From: Panagrolaimus kolymaensis
Lineage: Eukaryota; Nematoda; Chromadorea; Rhabditida; Panagrolaimidae
Length of the DNA stretch: 64,000 bases
Reading direction: 5' to 3'
Assembly (NCBI GenBank): GCA_028622995.1
Contig: JAJQJQ010000010.1
Span: 1,860,001 to 1,924,000, forward strand
Translations under genes and position numbers: made by a program
Shown here: piece after piece, positions 54,863 through 64,000 of the stretch
Numbering within the stretch: position 1 is the first letter of the stretch
Layout of the letters: each line of letters starts with the position of its first letter
Notes under the pieces: generated by a model
The model's database searches: none
The model's input: the letters and a program-made list of their open reading frames with translations, nothing else
Told to the model about the DNA's origin: nothing

Positions 54863-57500
54863 ATGCCTCTTGGTAGCTTATTTGGTGGAGGAAGTAGCAG
54901 TGGACCAAAGCCTCAACCGCTTCAAAGTGAAAACAGTAAAAAAGAAAAACGTGAAAAAAGTTCCAGTTCTGCTGCAAAAGATATCGATAAAGATTGTAAA
55001 GGAGTTACCATAAAAATAAATAAAAAATCTTTTACAATTGAAAAAAAGCTTGCTGAAGGTTAGTTAAAAAACATTAAGAAACAAGAAAATGGATATTAAA
55101 AATATATTATTTAAGGTGGCTTTGCTATTGTATATTTAGTTTATGATAAACATACTCGTTATTATGCTTTAAAGCGACAATTAATTCGAGACGATTCTCG
55201 CCAACTTGAAGCATGTAAAACAGAAAGTCAAATTGTGGTATGAATTTTTTTTAAAGGTAACATTGAATAGAAAAAAAGTTCAAAATTTTAGAAAAATCTC
55301 AGCGGCCACAAAAACTTAATCGCATATATTGATAATCAACTCACGGTAAATAAAAGCGGCGTATATGATTATATGTTATTGATGGTATATTATAAAAGTA
55401 AGTAAAAATCCTCAGTGCTTTAAAAATAATATTAAGTTTTTAGCAAGCGTTTTGCAATTAATGAACACTCGATTATTAGCAAATAAATGGTTAACAGTGA
55501 ATGAAATATTGGATATATTTTGTGATATGTGCGAAGCTGTAGCTCGTTTGCATCATTCTAAAACGCCAGTCATTCATAGAGATTTAAAAATAGAGAATGT
55601 TCTTATTGATCAACGCTCAGGAAGTGAAAAGCCAGTATATGTTTTATGTGATTTTGGCAGCGCTACTACAAAAGTTCTTAGCCGTGAAACACATTCTAAT
55701 GAACAAATTGATGATGAGATACGAAGATATACAACTCTAAGTTATAGAGCACCAGAAATGGTTGATTTATTTAGTGGCGTTCCAATTGGTAATATAAAAA
55801 TGATTTTTACACATTATAAAATTTATGAATCATTCAATGTTTTAGGAACAAAAAGTGATATTTGGGCGTTGGGTGTAATGCTATATAAATTGTGTTATTT
55901 TGCTTTGCCTTTTGGTGAATCGGCTCTTGCAATACAAAACGGAAGCTTTAATTTTCCTGATACTCCACCAATTCCAGAAGAAATTAAAGCTATTATCAAC
56001 TTTTTACTGACTTCAAGTGCCATTCATCGACCAAATATTTTCCAAACTTCGTATTTAGCTTTTTCAGCAGCAAATAGAAAATGTCCAGTATATAATATAC
56101 AAGTAAAAACTGTTAAATATTTTTAATTATATTTAAAAAAATTTTTAGCGAAGCCCAAGAATAGAGCTTTTGGAAGCTGTAAAAATATTTCGCATGCGTG
56201 ATCGACTTGGTGCAAATTACGCTAGAGCTTTGGAAAAAGCCATCAACGAAGCTTATTCCAATACTTTGGTAAAGACATCGACAACCGAACAACCTCAAAT
56301 GCCAACCCTAAGTCATGAACAAATGCATGCGCAAAATGTTGAATATTATCACTCTCAACTCGTTCATTCTAATTCGTCCAATAATCCTTTCTTGGTTGAC
56401 AGCATCGAATCCACAACAAAAGTTTTGCCAACACCTGTAGCGCCAATTTCAACTTTTGTTGAGCCAGTAAACCATCAAACATATATAAAAGCATCGACAA
56501 CTTCAGTGAATCCAAGATTGCGTCCCAAACCAGCTGCAAGTCTTCATGCTCAACAACCTTTAAGATCGCCATTGATGGTTCCTCCCGTGGTTAGTTTATT
56601 TTTAAAGAGTATATTATTAAAATTAAAGAGCAAATTTTTAGAGTCCTCGAACAATAATGGATCCAAAATCTCAAGGATATATTAATCCAACTACTTCCAA
56701 TGGCATTTCAACATTATCCGAGCATTATTCCATGGATACCACAGATGCAAAATATCAATCAATGAATTCTAAGCAATCACAACCACCAACAAGTAATGAT
56801 CAAGCAAATATTGCAAAACTTGAACATGGCATTGATACAATGAAAGTTTCACAAATTAGTACGGGAAGTTCAAAATCTGCGCCAGAACATAATGTTTTTG
56901 GAAAACCTTTTATTCCACAACCAGTAACATCCATGCCACTAACCCCTACTGCACCTTTAACATTTTCAAATGCAACAACACCTCCAACAACTACAACTAC
57001 AACAGCAGCAGCGGCTCAACAAAATAATACCACTTTAAAAACCAGTGCTTTTAAGCCATATAGTATGACTAGTCGAAGTCAAACTAATCATGTAGAAAAG
57101 GTAAATTTTTAATAAAAAATTCCAAATAGTTAAACATAATTTTTTTTAGTCAACTTTAACATTTTCAACTTCATCCAATCCATTTCTTGAACAGCCACAA
57201 CAATCTCAATCTCCAAGCATCATGGATGATAATGCATTTGGGGAGCGCTTTGATGAATTACGTCGGGTAAATCGACGAAATACCATTGGCACCGGCATAA
57301 ATCAACCATATAAATATTCTTCTTCCCGAAATCAATCTATCCCATCAACAAATCAACAACCATCACGGTCTCAAACAACTCCAACTTTTCGACCTGATAC
57401 AAAAATTTTGCAATTAATTAGTGAAGAACCATTTAACACAGCTCCATTCCATTCTCGACAAGTTTATGAAAGTAGTCGAGATCAAGCATGGGTTGGATAA
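54863..57500 (+). CDS. sel-5: Numb-associated-kinase family Ser/Thr kinase (AAK1/BIKE, SEL-5 type)
   Basis: Eight exons (54863-55058, 55116-55237, 55292-55397, 55444-55788, 55846-56102, 56149-56589, 56642-57100, 57150-57500) encode 758 residues. The kinase domain (about 55-340) has GGFAIVYLVYDKHTRYYALK with the ATP lysine, the catalytic loop VIHRDLKIENVLID, DFG in VYVLCDFGSATTK, and TTLSYRAPEMVDLFSG followed by TKSDIWALGVMLYKLCYFAL. These are the NAK-family signatures. The second half is disordered, rich in Ser/Thr/Gln/Pro, with two NPF motifs (SNNPFLV at about 443 and SSNPFLE at about 650) suited to EH-domain proteins. AAK1 phosphorylates AP2 mu2 to promote endocytosis; SEL-5 modulates Notch and Wnt signalling in worms. 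An intersectin with two EH domains is encoded in the same window. Confidence 0.92.
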
Positions 57501-57806
57501 TTACATTATTAATTAATTACAATCAACAAAAAAATCTTATTGTGATTTTTATTTATTATCATATTTACCGGTGCAATATTATTTTTTATTAATATCGAAA
57601 CTTTCTTTGCAATTACTATTTATTAATTTTTTTTAAATAAACCTTAACATAAAATTTAAAAGCTTTGTCGTTTAATAAATTTTTTTTCACGAAGTAACTT
57701 TCAAAAATTTTTATTAAAGCATTATAAAAGTTTTTTGATAACTAAAGCATATCAGTAAAAATATTGCTAAAAATGCGAAATATGGTAATCAACTAATTTT
57801 GGTCTT
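57501..57806. other. Convergent 3' spacer
   Basis: About 300 bp of AT-rich DNA between convergent stops of the kinase and ATP synthase epsilon genes, with AATAAA-like signals on the plus strand near 57637. No other feature. Confidence 0.5.
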
Positions 57807-58027
57807 TTATTCAGGACGAATTTGTTTTCCTTCAGCCCATTTAGTAATCTTGAGTTTGGTGTGAATAGGTCGTCCAAAATCAGCTTTTGTTTGACTCTAA
57901 AATTTTGCAATTAACTTTTTAAAAAAGCAAAATTTAAAAAAAAGAATTTTACCTTGCTGCACTTTTTAGCAACTTCAGCTGCAATTTGTGAATAGCGAAG
58001 ATAAGTCAATCCTGCGTTGCGCCACAT
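57807..58027 (-). CDS. Mitochondrial ATP synthase F1 subunit epsilon
   Basis: Two exons (57953-58027, 57807-57896) encode 54 residues. The N-terminus MWRNAGLTYLRYSQIAAEVA is the hallmark of eukaryotic F1 epsilon (W-R-x-A-G-(L/M)-(N/T/S)-Y-(I/V/L)-(R)-Y-S-x-(I)-A-A), and KLKITKWAEGK matches the C-terminal half. The subunit sits at the base of the central stalk with gamma and delta and has no cleaved presequence. The length (about 50 residues) is normal. The ATG at 58027 is preceded by TTTAG then a 12-13 base leader (AGACAGAGAAAT), which looks like a trans-splice acceptor followed by a very short leader, as expected for a small housekeeping gene. Confidence 0.93.
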
Positions 58028-59032
58028 ATTTCTCTGTCTCTAAATTACCCTAAATTAATAATAATTTTGTATGATCGATAAATTTAAATAAAAAATAACG
58101 CTTAAAACGTTTTTCGAGTGATACAAGAAAATTAAGGAATCTTATTTACTCAATTTACATATTGCATTTTTCGAAAGAATAATTGATTATTACAATAAAA
58201 TAATATCAATGATAAATGGAAGCTTTTTTTTAAACAATAAAAACCATAGATGAGATGAGTGAAGGGTCACCATCTCCATCGTCTAAAGTAATAAAAAATA
58301 TAAATGAAGTAGTATAGCCGCATATTTTGAATTAATTAGTAAAATAGGTACACAACCCAGAATCAGTTTCACTGTCTTAGTTCAAGATCTTCACACTCTG
58401 AATAACAAAAACAATTTGTTTGTATTTGGACGAATGACTGTATTTTTAAAATTAAATATTTTTTTAAATTTGTTATTTGCGTTTTTAAGTGACATTAGGT
58501 TTATAAACAGATAGATGGTTACATGTAATTTTTTTCATTTCATTAATATCACACAATGCATTTGACTTAGAAAGAAAAAATTTCCATATTAGTTAAAACA
58601 AAGCTGAGAAAAGAAATAAGGCTAAAATACCATAGCAAAGGTATGAAAAAAAATATTACAGAAACTTGTACCATCGCTATATTGCTAGGCAAAAGTTTTT
58701 TGTTGGTTCAGTGCACACTTTTTGTTGTTTTATCCAAAATTAAAAAATATCAAACATAATAAATTAAAAGTTAATAATAATAATAGAAATAAACACTTTG
58801 TTAAATGAACACTTCAACAATGGGTTTTTTAAAACAGGGGAAGATTACATAAAATTTAAATAAAATTGGAAAAAGTGGTTCGAGATTTATGAGAAAGAAA
58901 AAAGCCACAAAGCGAAATATTTAACACCACGAGGATGGAATGAATAAGATAAAAAAAGGTAAGGTTTCGAATCAATATCAATGCATATATTTATAATGAC
59001 GTAAGCTCTGCAGATATAAAATAGCGGGATGC
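58028..59032. other. Intergenic, no gene seen
   Basis: One kilobase between the kinesin stop and the ATP synthase epsilon start, both minus strand. It holds the kinesin 3' untranslated region and the epsilon promoter. I see no coding or structural RNA signature. Confidence 0.45.
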
Positions 59033-62000
59033 TCAGCTTTCGGATATAGCTAAAAAATTGAAACATGTTAGTTTACAAAGGTTTTTTTTAAAGAGAAGTC
59101 ACTTTCAAACTTTTGTTAAGAAAAATATTTAAAAAAACTTACGATTAGGACGGATGGGTGTTGTAGTACTAGGATAATGCTGACCAGGACGGATAGGTTT
59201 AGCTGAAAATTAAAAAATTAGAATATATATTTTTTAAAAGAGAGTAACAAACCGATTTGAGCAGAAAGACCACGACGAGCCATATTACGCTTTCGTACAG
59301 CTTCTTTAATGCGTTCAACTTCCATAGCGTATTTTCTACGATCTCGCATTGCATTTTCTTTAGCTTCTCGAACGGTGGTTTCAAGATTTTTAATTCGATC
59401 CATGCTTGCTCGAAGCCGTTTCTCTAATTTAGGAAGTTCAAGTCGGAGATCAGCGTTATCTCGAACAAGTTGTTTGTGAACTTTGGTAAGTTGATCCAAA
59501 TTGCTTTCCAAAAATTGAATCTTTTGTTTTTGGGCTGGACTCGATAAGAATTCTTCTTCACCATCAACTGGGGCTTTACGAATACGAGCAGATAAATCTT
59601 GAACAAATAATTTTCGCAAGTTTTGAAGCGATTGAAGCTCTTTTTGCACAGTTTCTTCCAATCCACGAAGATCTTGTTTTGCTTGTTCACGTTTATCAGA
59701 AATAGCAGAAAGATCTCTGAATTTCTTTTCTTTTTCTGCTTCTTCGCTTCGCAATTTTTCATAATCTTGTCCGAGTTTTTCTTTAACAAGTTGCAATTCT
59801 TGGAGGCTTTCATTCAAATATTTAATTTGATTATTTTTTTCTGTGATTTGATCTCTCAATTGTGCAACAACCTTTTGTTGATCGCTATTTAAGGTTTCTG
59901 AAGGGGCTCCACCAGATGAAGCAAGGCGGGAATTGAGTGCGTCTAATTCATCTTCAAGACTACGTTTGGCTTTTTCTTGAGAATTTATCGTCTCTTGGAG
60001 AGACTTATTCTTCGCATCAAGCTGTTGAATTTGTAGACGACAATCAGATAATTCCTTTTCAGTGGAATCAAGTTTCTTTTCAACGTCACCTGAACCATGT
60101 TGAAGCTCAGAGGCTTTCTACAAAAACAAAAGAGTTAAAAAAAAGCTTTATAAAAAAACTATAAAATACCTGAAGAGCTGTTTTATAATCTGTGGTAAGT
60201 TTAGAAATGCAAATGCGAGCATGAGCAAGCATTTCTTCATCAATAGGCTTTTCAGTATTATCAAAATCACCAGCAAATTTCTCGGGAATGGGATAATTGC
60301 TTCCAAGTTCGCCAAATTCTCGAAGCATTGATTGAATGCTTTCATAAACTTTTCGTTTTTGACTTGCAAGGACTTCATTAAGTTCATCCGATTTTGCTTT
60401 ATAATCAATGCATTCCAAAGTCTTTTTATTAAAATCTTCCGAAAACTTTTCATTTTCAGATGTAAGTCGTTCAACTTCAGCTTTCTTTTGTTCAAGATTC
60501 ATTGCAACTTCTTGAATTGCAGAGAATAATTCATCGGATTCTTCTTGATGTTTATCATTTTCTGCTTGAAGACTGGTTAAATCATTAAATGCTTTTTCAT
60601 ATTCTTGCTTAGTTTGTTTTATTAATTCATCTTGTTCCGCTAATTGTTCTTTTAATTTTTCTGCCAAACGTGATTGCTGCGTTATTTCATCATCTTTATC
60701 ATCGAGTTGTTGATAAAGTCTGGATCGCTCTTCTTCATATTTTCTTCTATCTTCATCACTTAATGGACCAGTGGAAGTACTAAGCAATGGTTGAGCTGCA
60801 GGTGGTGCAGGCACAAACACCGATTCGCTCATGGATGGAGTCATAAGAGTGGATTCAGTTAATTGTGCTGCATCAATATCACTGAGATTAACCCATTCCG
60901 ATTCAGGCACACGTTCACCTGATCTAAATCTTTTTAATTCAGATAAAAGTGCAACATAATGGAGCAATTGGGATTTGAGTTTAGCCACTTTATCCTTTTC
61001 ACGTTCATATAAACGCTTCCATTCTTCAGCTGTGAGTTCTTCATTAATAACAACAGTGTTTTTAATTGTTTTAGCACTAAAAATGGGAATGTTAAAGCTC
61101 TATTATTAAGATTGTAGGTATTTACCGTTGTCCAAAAAGCAAAGTAGATTTAGTTTCACCTTCATTATAAGAAGCAGGCGAACAACAAATAACGATGGTT
61201 GTTCTTGAATTACCACCCAGTGATTCTTGTAAAATACGTGTAAGCTTACTATCACGATATGGTACATGAGATTTCTAAAATAAAAAAATAAAAATTTTAT
61301 TAAATTGAAATATTTCAAGACTTACAGTTCCTTCAGCTAAATTTGAGATGACATTACCCAAAGCTGATAAAGATTTATTAATATTTTTAGCTTCTTCCAA
61401 TACTGCACCTTCTGCTCCAGTTTTACTGACTTTTTCTGAACCTGCCAAATCGACAAGGTAAAGCTTTCCGGTAAGCTTCTTTTGAGTTGATTTACTTTCT
61501 TGTTCAATTTGAATTTGGAAAACCGAGTGAGAACGCGAACTGTGTTCATTCATGTCTATAAAAAAATAATTTTATAGTTAAATTTTACAATTATCTATTT
61601 GCTTACTCGTAACTGCAACTTGACGATTACTTTTTCCTTCTTCGATTGTTGCCAGCACATCTTCTGGTGTAGCAACGAAATGTTCGGTGATGCCTTTGAC
61701 ATAAGGTACTCGATTTTTATCTTCATGAATCGCCAAATTTGTTTTCGTTACATCAAGTAAATCTCTAATTTTTTCATTATAAATTTCAAAATATGAAACT
61801 TTAATATGAAATTCCAAAGTTGTATCATCCATATTGTAAATGTGATTGAAAATATCATTGATAATTCGAGGAATGATACCTTGCTTCTCTGGATCATTAA
61901 TAACTCCTTCCATAGTATGAGTTTTACCAGAGGAAGTTTGACCATAGGCAAACACGGTTCCATTGTAACCGGTGAGGACATCCTGTACAATATGATAGGC

Positions 62001-63216
62001 AGCTCCTTTATAAACTTGTTCTTGGGAAAAATTTGGATCGAATACTTGATCAAATACATAGCTTTTACCCTATAATAAAAATGCTTTGTAATATCTTGTT
62101 TAATAATTTTTATTTTTTTTAATTATATTTTTATTTCTATATTTAAATTTGCTTTTTAAATTTATCCCTTATTGTGTGTGTTAAAAGAATGAGTTTGTAA
62201 GAAGATGTTGCCACAAAGCTAAAATTTCGAAATGCATTTTATTTCTTTCTCGATTAGAAATTCCAATAAAGTCAATATTCTTTCTTTCTTTTTTCTATCC
62301 CAAACATTGAGTCGTCTGTCACAATGCGCATCCGCGACGACAAAGCCAGATGCAAACATTTTGCGGGTATTCCTTTTTATGCCGCGCTTCCAAAAAGGCT
62401 ATTTTTCAAGATAAAAGAACATATATTTCGAAATTCTTCCAAAAATAAAAGGCTTAAGCCTTTGCACGCTTTGAGGGAAAATTATTGCCTTTTAATTGTG
62501 TTTGCATTTGTCATCCTTTTTTCAAAATCAATAATATCTTTAAAAAAACATTAAATGACTCATTTCCTCGTTTTTAGACGCCTTTAATCAAAAAAATAGG
62601 TTTGTCTTGTACTTTTCAAGAAAAAATCATCGACAAAAATAAAAAATTGTTTTGTACGTATATTCTTTTTGCGCACACTAACTACTGAGTTTTATATATG
62701 TATGTCAGCTGAGTAAGCCTCAAATTTCGCTCAATTTTTTTTTTCTTTCTTGCGCGCATGAATGAGTCAAAATATTTTTTATGAAAGAATAATAATGGTG
62801 GCTGTGTCCATACAAAAGTGGCAGGCAACTAACTGCATGCGCACAATAACAAAAAATAAATAGAGGTAATAAAAGAACGTAAAAGGTATTTCCAGCTGCT
62901 GCCTGCGTTTTAGTGAATACGCAAAACCAAAAAAATCGCAATCTCTTTCACCAAAAAGAAAAAAATCAAACATCCACGGCAGAAAGAGGAGAAACCTTAA
63001 TTAAAAGGCGACTATGAAATTTTTAATTTTTCGATGCAAATTGAATTTTTAATTTAAATAAATACTGTAAAAAATGGAACTTACTCCAACAACAATTTGT
63101 CCAGGATCATTTGCAGAAAATTTGGCTACAAATGCTGACCCGTTTTTCTTTTCACTTTCATTTAAAGGCCGAACTCGGCAAAAAACCTGAATACCACATT
63201 CGGAGGGATTTGACAT
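59033..63216 (-). CDS. unc-116: Kinesin-1 heavy chain (KIF5 / UNC-116)
   Basis: Eight exons on the minus strand: 63085-63216, 61607-62069, 61326-61555, 61126-61274, 60170-61076, 59253-60117, 59143-59202 and 59033-59049, encoding 940 residues. The motor starts [20 protein letters not shown]. It contains the P-loop [16 protein letters not shown], switch [12 protein letters not shown], switch [19 protein letters not shown] and the neck-linker/neck. A long coiled-coil stalk follows. The tail ends with the autoinhibitory IAK motif in AQIAKPIRPG; a C-terminal exon of only 17 nt adds PISES-type residues. Kinesin-1 moves vesicles, mitochondria and synaptic cargo to microtubule plus ends. The first intron is 1,015 bp, far longer than the others. 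Length is nearer human KIF5B (963) than C. elegans UNC-116 (815). Confidence 0.96.
62070..63084 (-). other. Long first intron of the kinesin heavy chain gene
   Basis: This 1,015-bp intron is about 20 times the usual intron size here. Most of it is AT-rich, with GC-richer segments near 62310-62480 and 62690-62900. Long introns near the 5' end of neuronal genes often carry enhancers; I cannot name one. Open frames inside (62232-62554 plus, 62720-62973 minus) have no start or splice logic. Confidence 0.6.
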
Positions 63217-64000
63217 TTTTTATACCCGTAAATCTTAATCAATGTTATTCTTAATCAATCAATAAATATGAAGAGAGCGATATATTAAATTACCACTTAA
63301 TAACGACCAAAATAAATACAAAAGCCTCGAACGTCGCCGTAGCAACGAACGCAGCTAGTTTGAAGGTTCGAGAAAAGAAGAAGAATGGACTCTCTGGATG
63401 ACAAAGAAGAGCCAAGTCAAAGAAACTAAAAAAAACATAAAATATTTTGATGATTTAAAAAAATTACACGGTAAAAAAATGGATCACGAAAAAAAGGTTC
63501 AAAAGTATAAAAAGTAAACGATAAAATGATAAGTTTAAAGTCCTCCAAGCGCCAGTGAAACAAATACCCCGCTGAGAATAGAAATTTAAAATATATTTGA
63601 AAAACTCAAACCGACAATTTCTTTCTCGTTAAATGCCGTTTCTAATTACATAAAAAAAGAGAAGAAAAATAAGCAATCAATAAAGAGCCTCTAAAAATTT
63701 TTTATACAATAGTATTAAAATTAGCTTTTACAAAGAGAAGGATGGGGATATATCCGGTGCATTTTTGAGATAATGCCGAAGGCCAGAAAATCCTGAGTAT
63801 TAGTGTCGCGACAAGAGTCATTTTTTTCTATAATGAAACAAGCCTCTTGTCTTATATGTATGAGAAGAAAAAAACGCACAAACACCGCACTGGCAGCAGC
63901 AGCAACCAAAAACTCATACATAGACTTTTTTCAACTAAACATCAGAGGATCTTAGGCTGGCTGGCAAAGAGAAGGCAGTTGGTTGCAGTCAATGGTACTA
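63217..64000. other. Kinesin upstream region to the window edge
   Basis: 784 bp of mostly AT-rich DNA. It includes a GC-rich patch (63325-63370) containing the X-box-like sequence listed separately, and a CAGCAGCAGCAAC stretch near 63895. The minus frame at 63721-63921 is unsupported. A gene may begin just beyond the right edge. Confidence 0.45.
63333..63346. promoter_or_regulatory. X-box-like (RFX/DAF-19) motif
   Basis: GTCGCCGTAGCAAC agrees with the nematode X-box consensus GTHNYYATRRNAAC at all but one position (G for A at position 7). It lies about 117-130 bp upstream of the kinesin start codon, the distance typical of DAF-19 target genes. The flanks are GC-rich. Confidence 0.35.

Noticed and set aside
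59623..59892. Plus-strand frame opposite the kinesin stalk
   Set aside because: Antisense shadow of the coiled-coil coding exon.
63960..63985. AGGCAGTTGGTTGCAG resembling the start of miR-34
   Set aside because: The seed region departs after AGGCAGT and no hairpin partner is visible before the window edge.
1..64000. tRNA, rRNA, spliced-leader RNA, CRISPR or bacterial operon features
   Set aside because: I scanned for B-box (GGTTCRANTCC), SL1-type and repeat-spacer patterns and saw none; subtle RNA genes could still be missed by eye, and a covariance-model scan would be decisive.

Overview
The window is eukaryotic nuclear DNA from a nematode. It is very AT-rich. Genes are split by many short introns (mostly 35-60 bp) with TTTTCAG/TTTTAG-type acceptors, and several genes are nematode-restricted or closest to nematode orthologues: a ground-like-domain protein, a DUF229 sulfatase-like protein, a DUF1647-type protein, an EAT-4-like vesicular glutamate transporter and UNC-101-like AP-1 mu. 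The genus cannot be fixed from sequence alone. Gene models below were built by joining exons by hand; wherever exon coordinates are listed, frames were checked across every junction.

Layout: 0.9 kb holds a microRNA miR-124 hairpin; 2.4-3.8 kb (-) an orphan membrane protein; 4.7 kb a 176-bp foldback element; 6.2-7.5 kb (+) an IL-17-like secreted protein; 8.8-9.1 kb (+) a tyrosine-rich peptide precursor; 9.3-12.7 kb (-) a DUF229 protein; 13.0-15.3 kb (-) an SLC13 transporter; 16.0-18.3 kb (-) VGLUT/eat-4; 21.5-22.3 kb (+) a ground-like protein; 22.4-23.6 kb (-) a clarin; 24.7-27.8 kb (+) intersectin; 28.3-30.3 kb (+) mitochondrial DnaJ (TID1/DNAJA3) with two possible C-termini; 30.7-31.6 kb (-) an ATF4-like bZIP; 32.1-34.1 kb (-) a DUF1647-like type II membrane protein; 35.8-36.2 kb (+) an allatostatin-C-like neuropeptide precursor; 36.8-41.0 kb (-) an ATP9/TAT-5 flippase; 41.7-43.8 kb (-) PYROXD2; 45.7-46.9 kb (+) an arrestin-domain protein; 47.1-48.6 kb (+) an unrecognised protein; 49.0-50.9 kb (+) a Spinster transporter; 51.5-53.0 kb (+) AP-1 mu; 54.9-57.5 kb (+) a SEL-5/AAK1-type kinase; 57.8-58.0 kb (-) ATP synthase epsilon; 59.0-63.2 kb (-) kinesin heavy chain.

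Functionally the window is rich in neuronal, secretory and endocytic genes: vesicle glutamate loading (VGLUT), endocytic scaffold (intersectin), AP-1 adaptor, numb-associated kinase, PE flippase, endolysosomal Spinster, kinesin-1, two peptide precursors and miR-124. They are independent genes on both strands, so this is a thematic neighbourhood and not a demonstrated unit. No operon is proven, though the same-strand arrestin gene and the unrecognised gene lie 182 bp apart. No rRNA, tRNA, SL RNA, CRISPR, intact transposon or viral gene was found.
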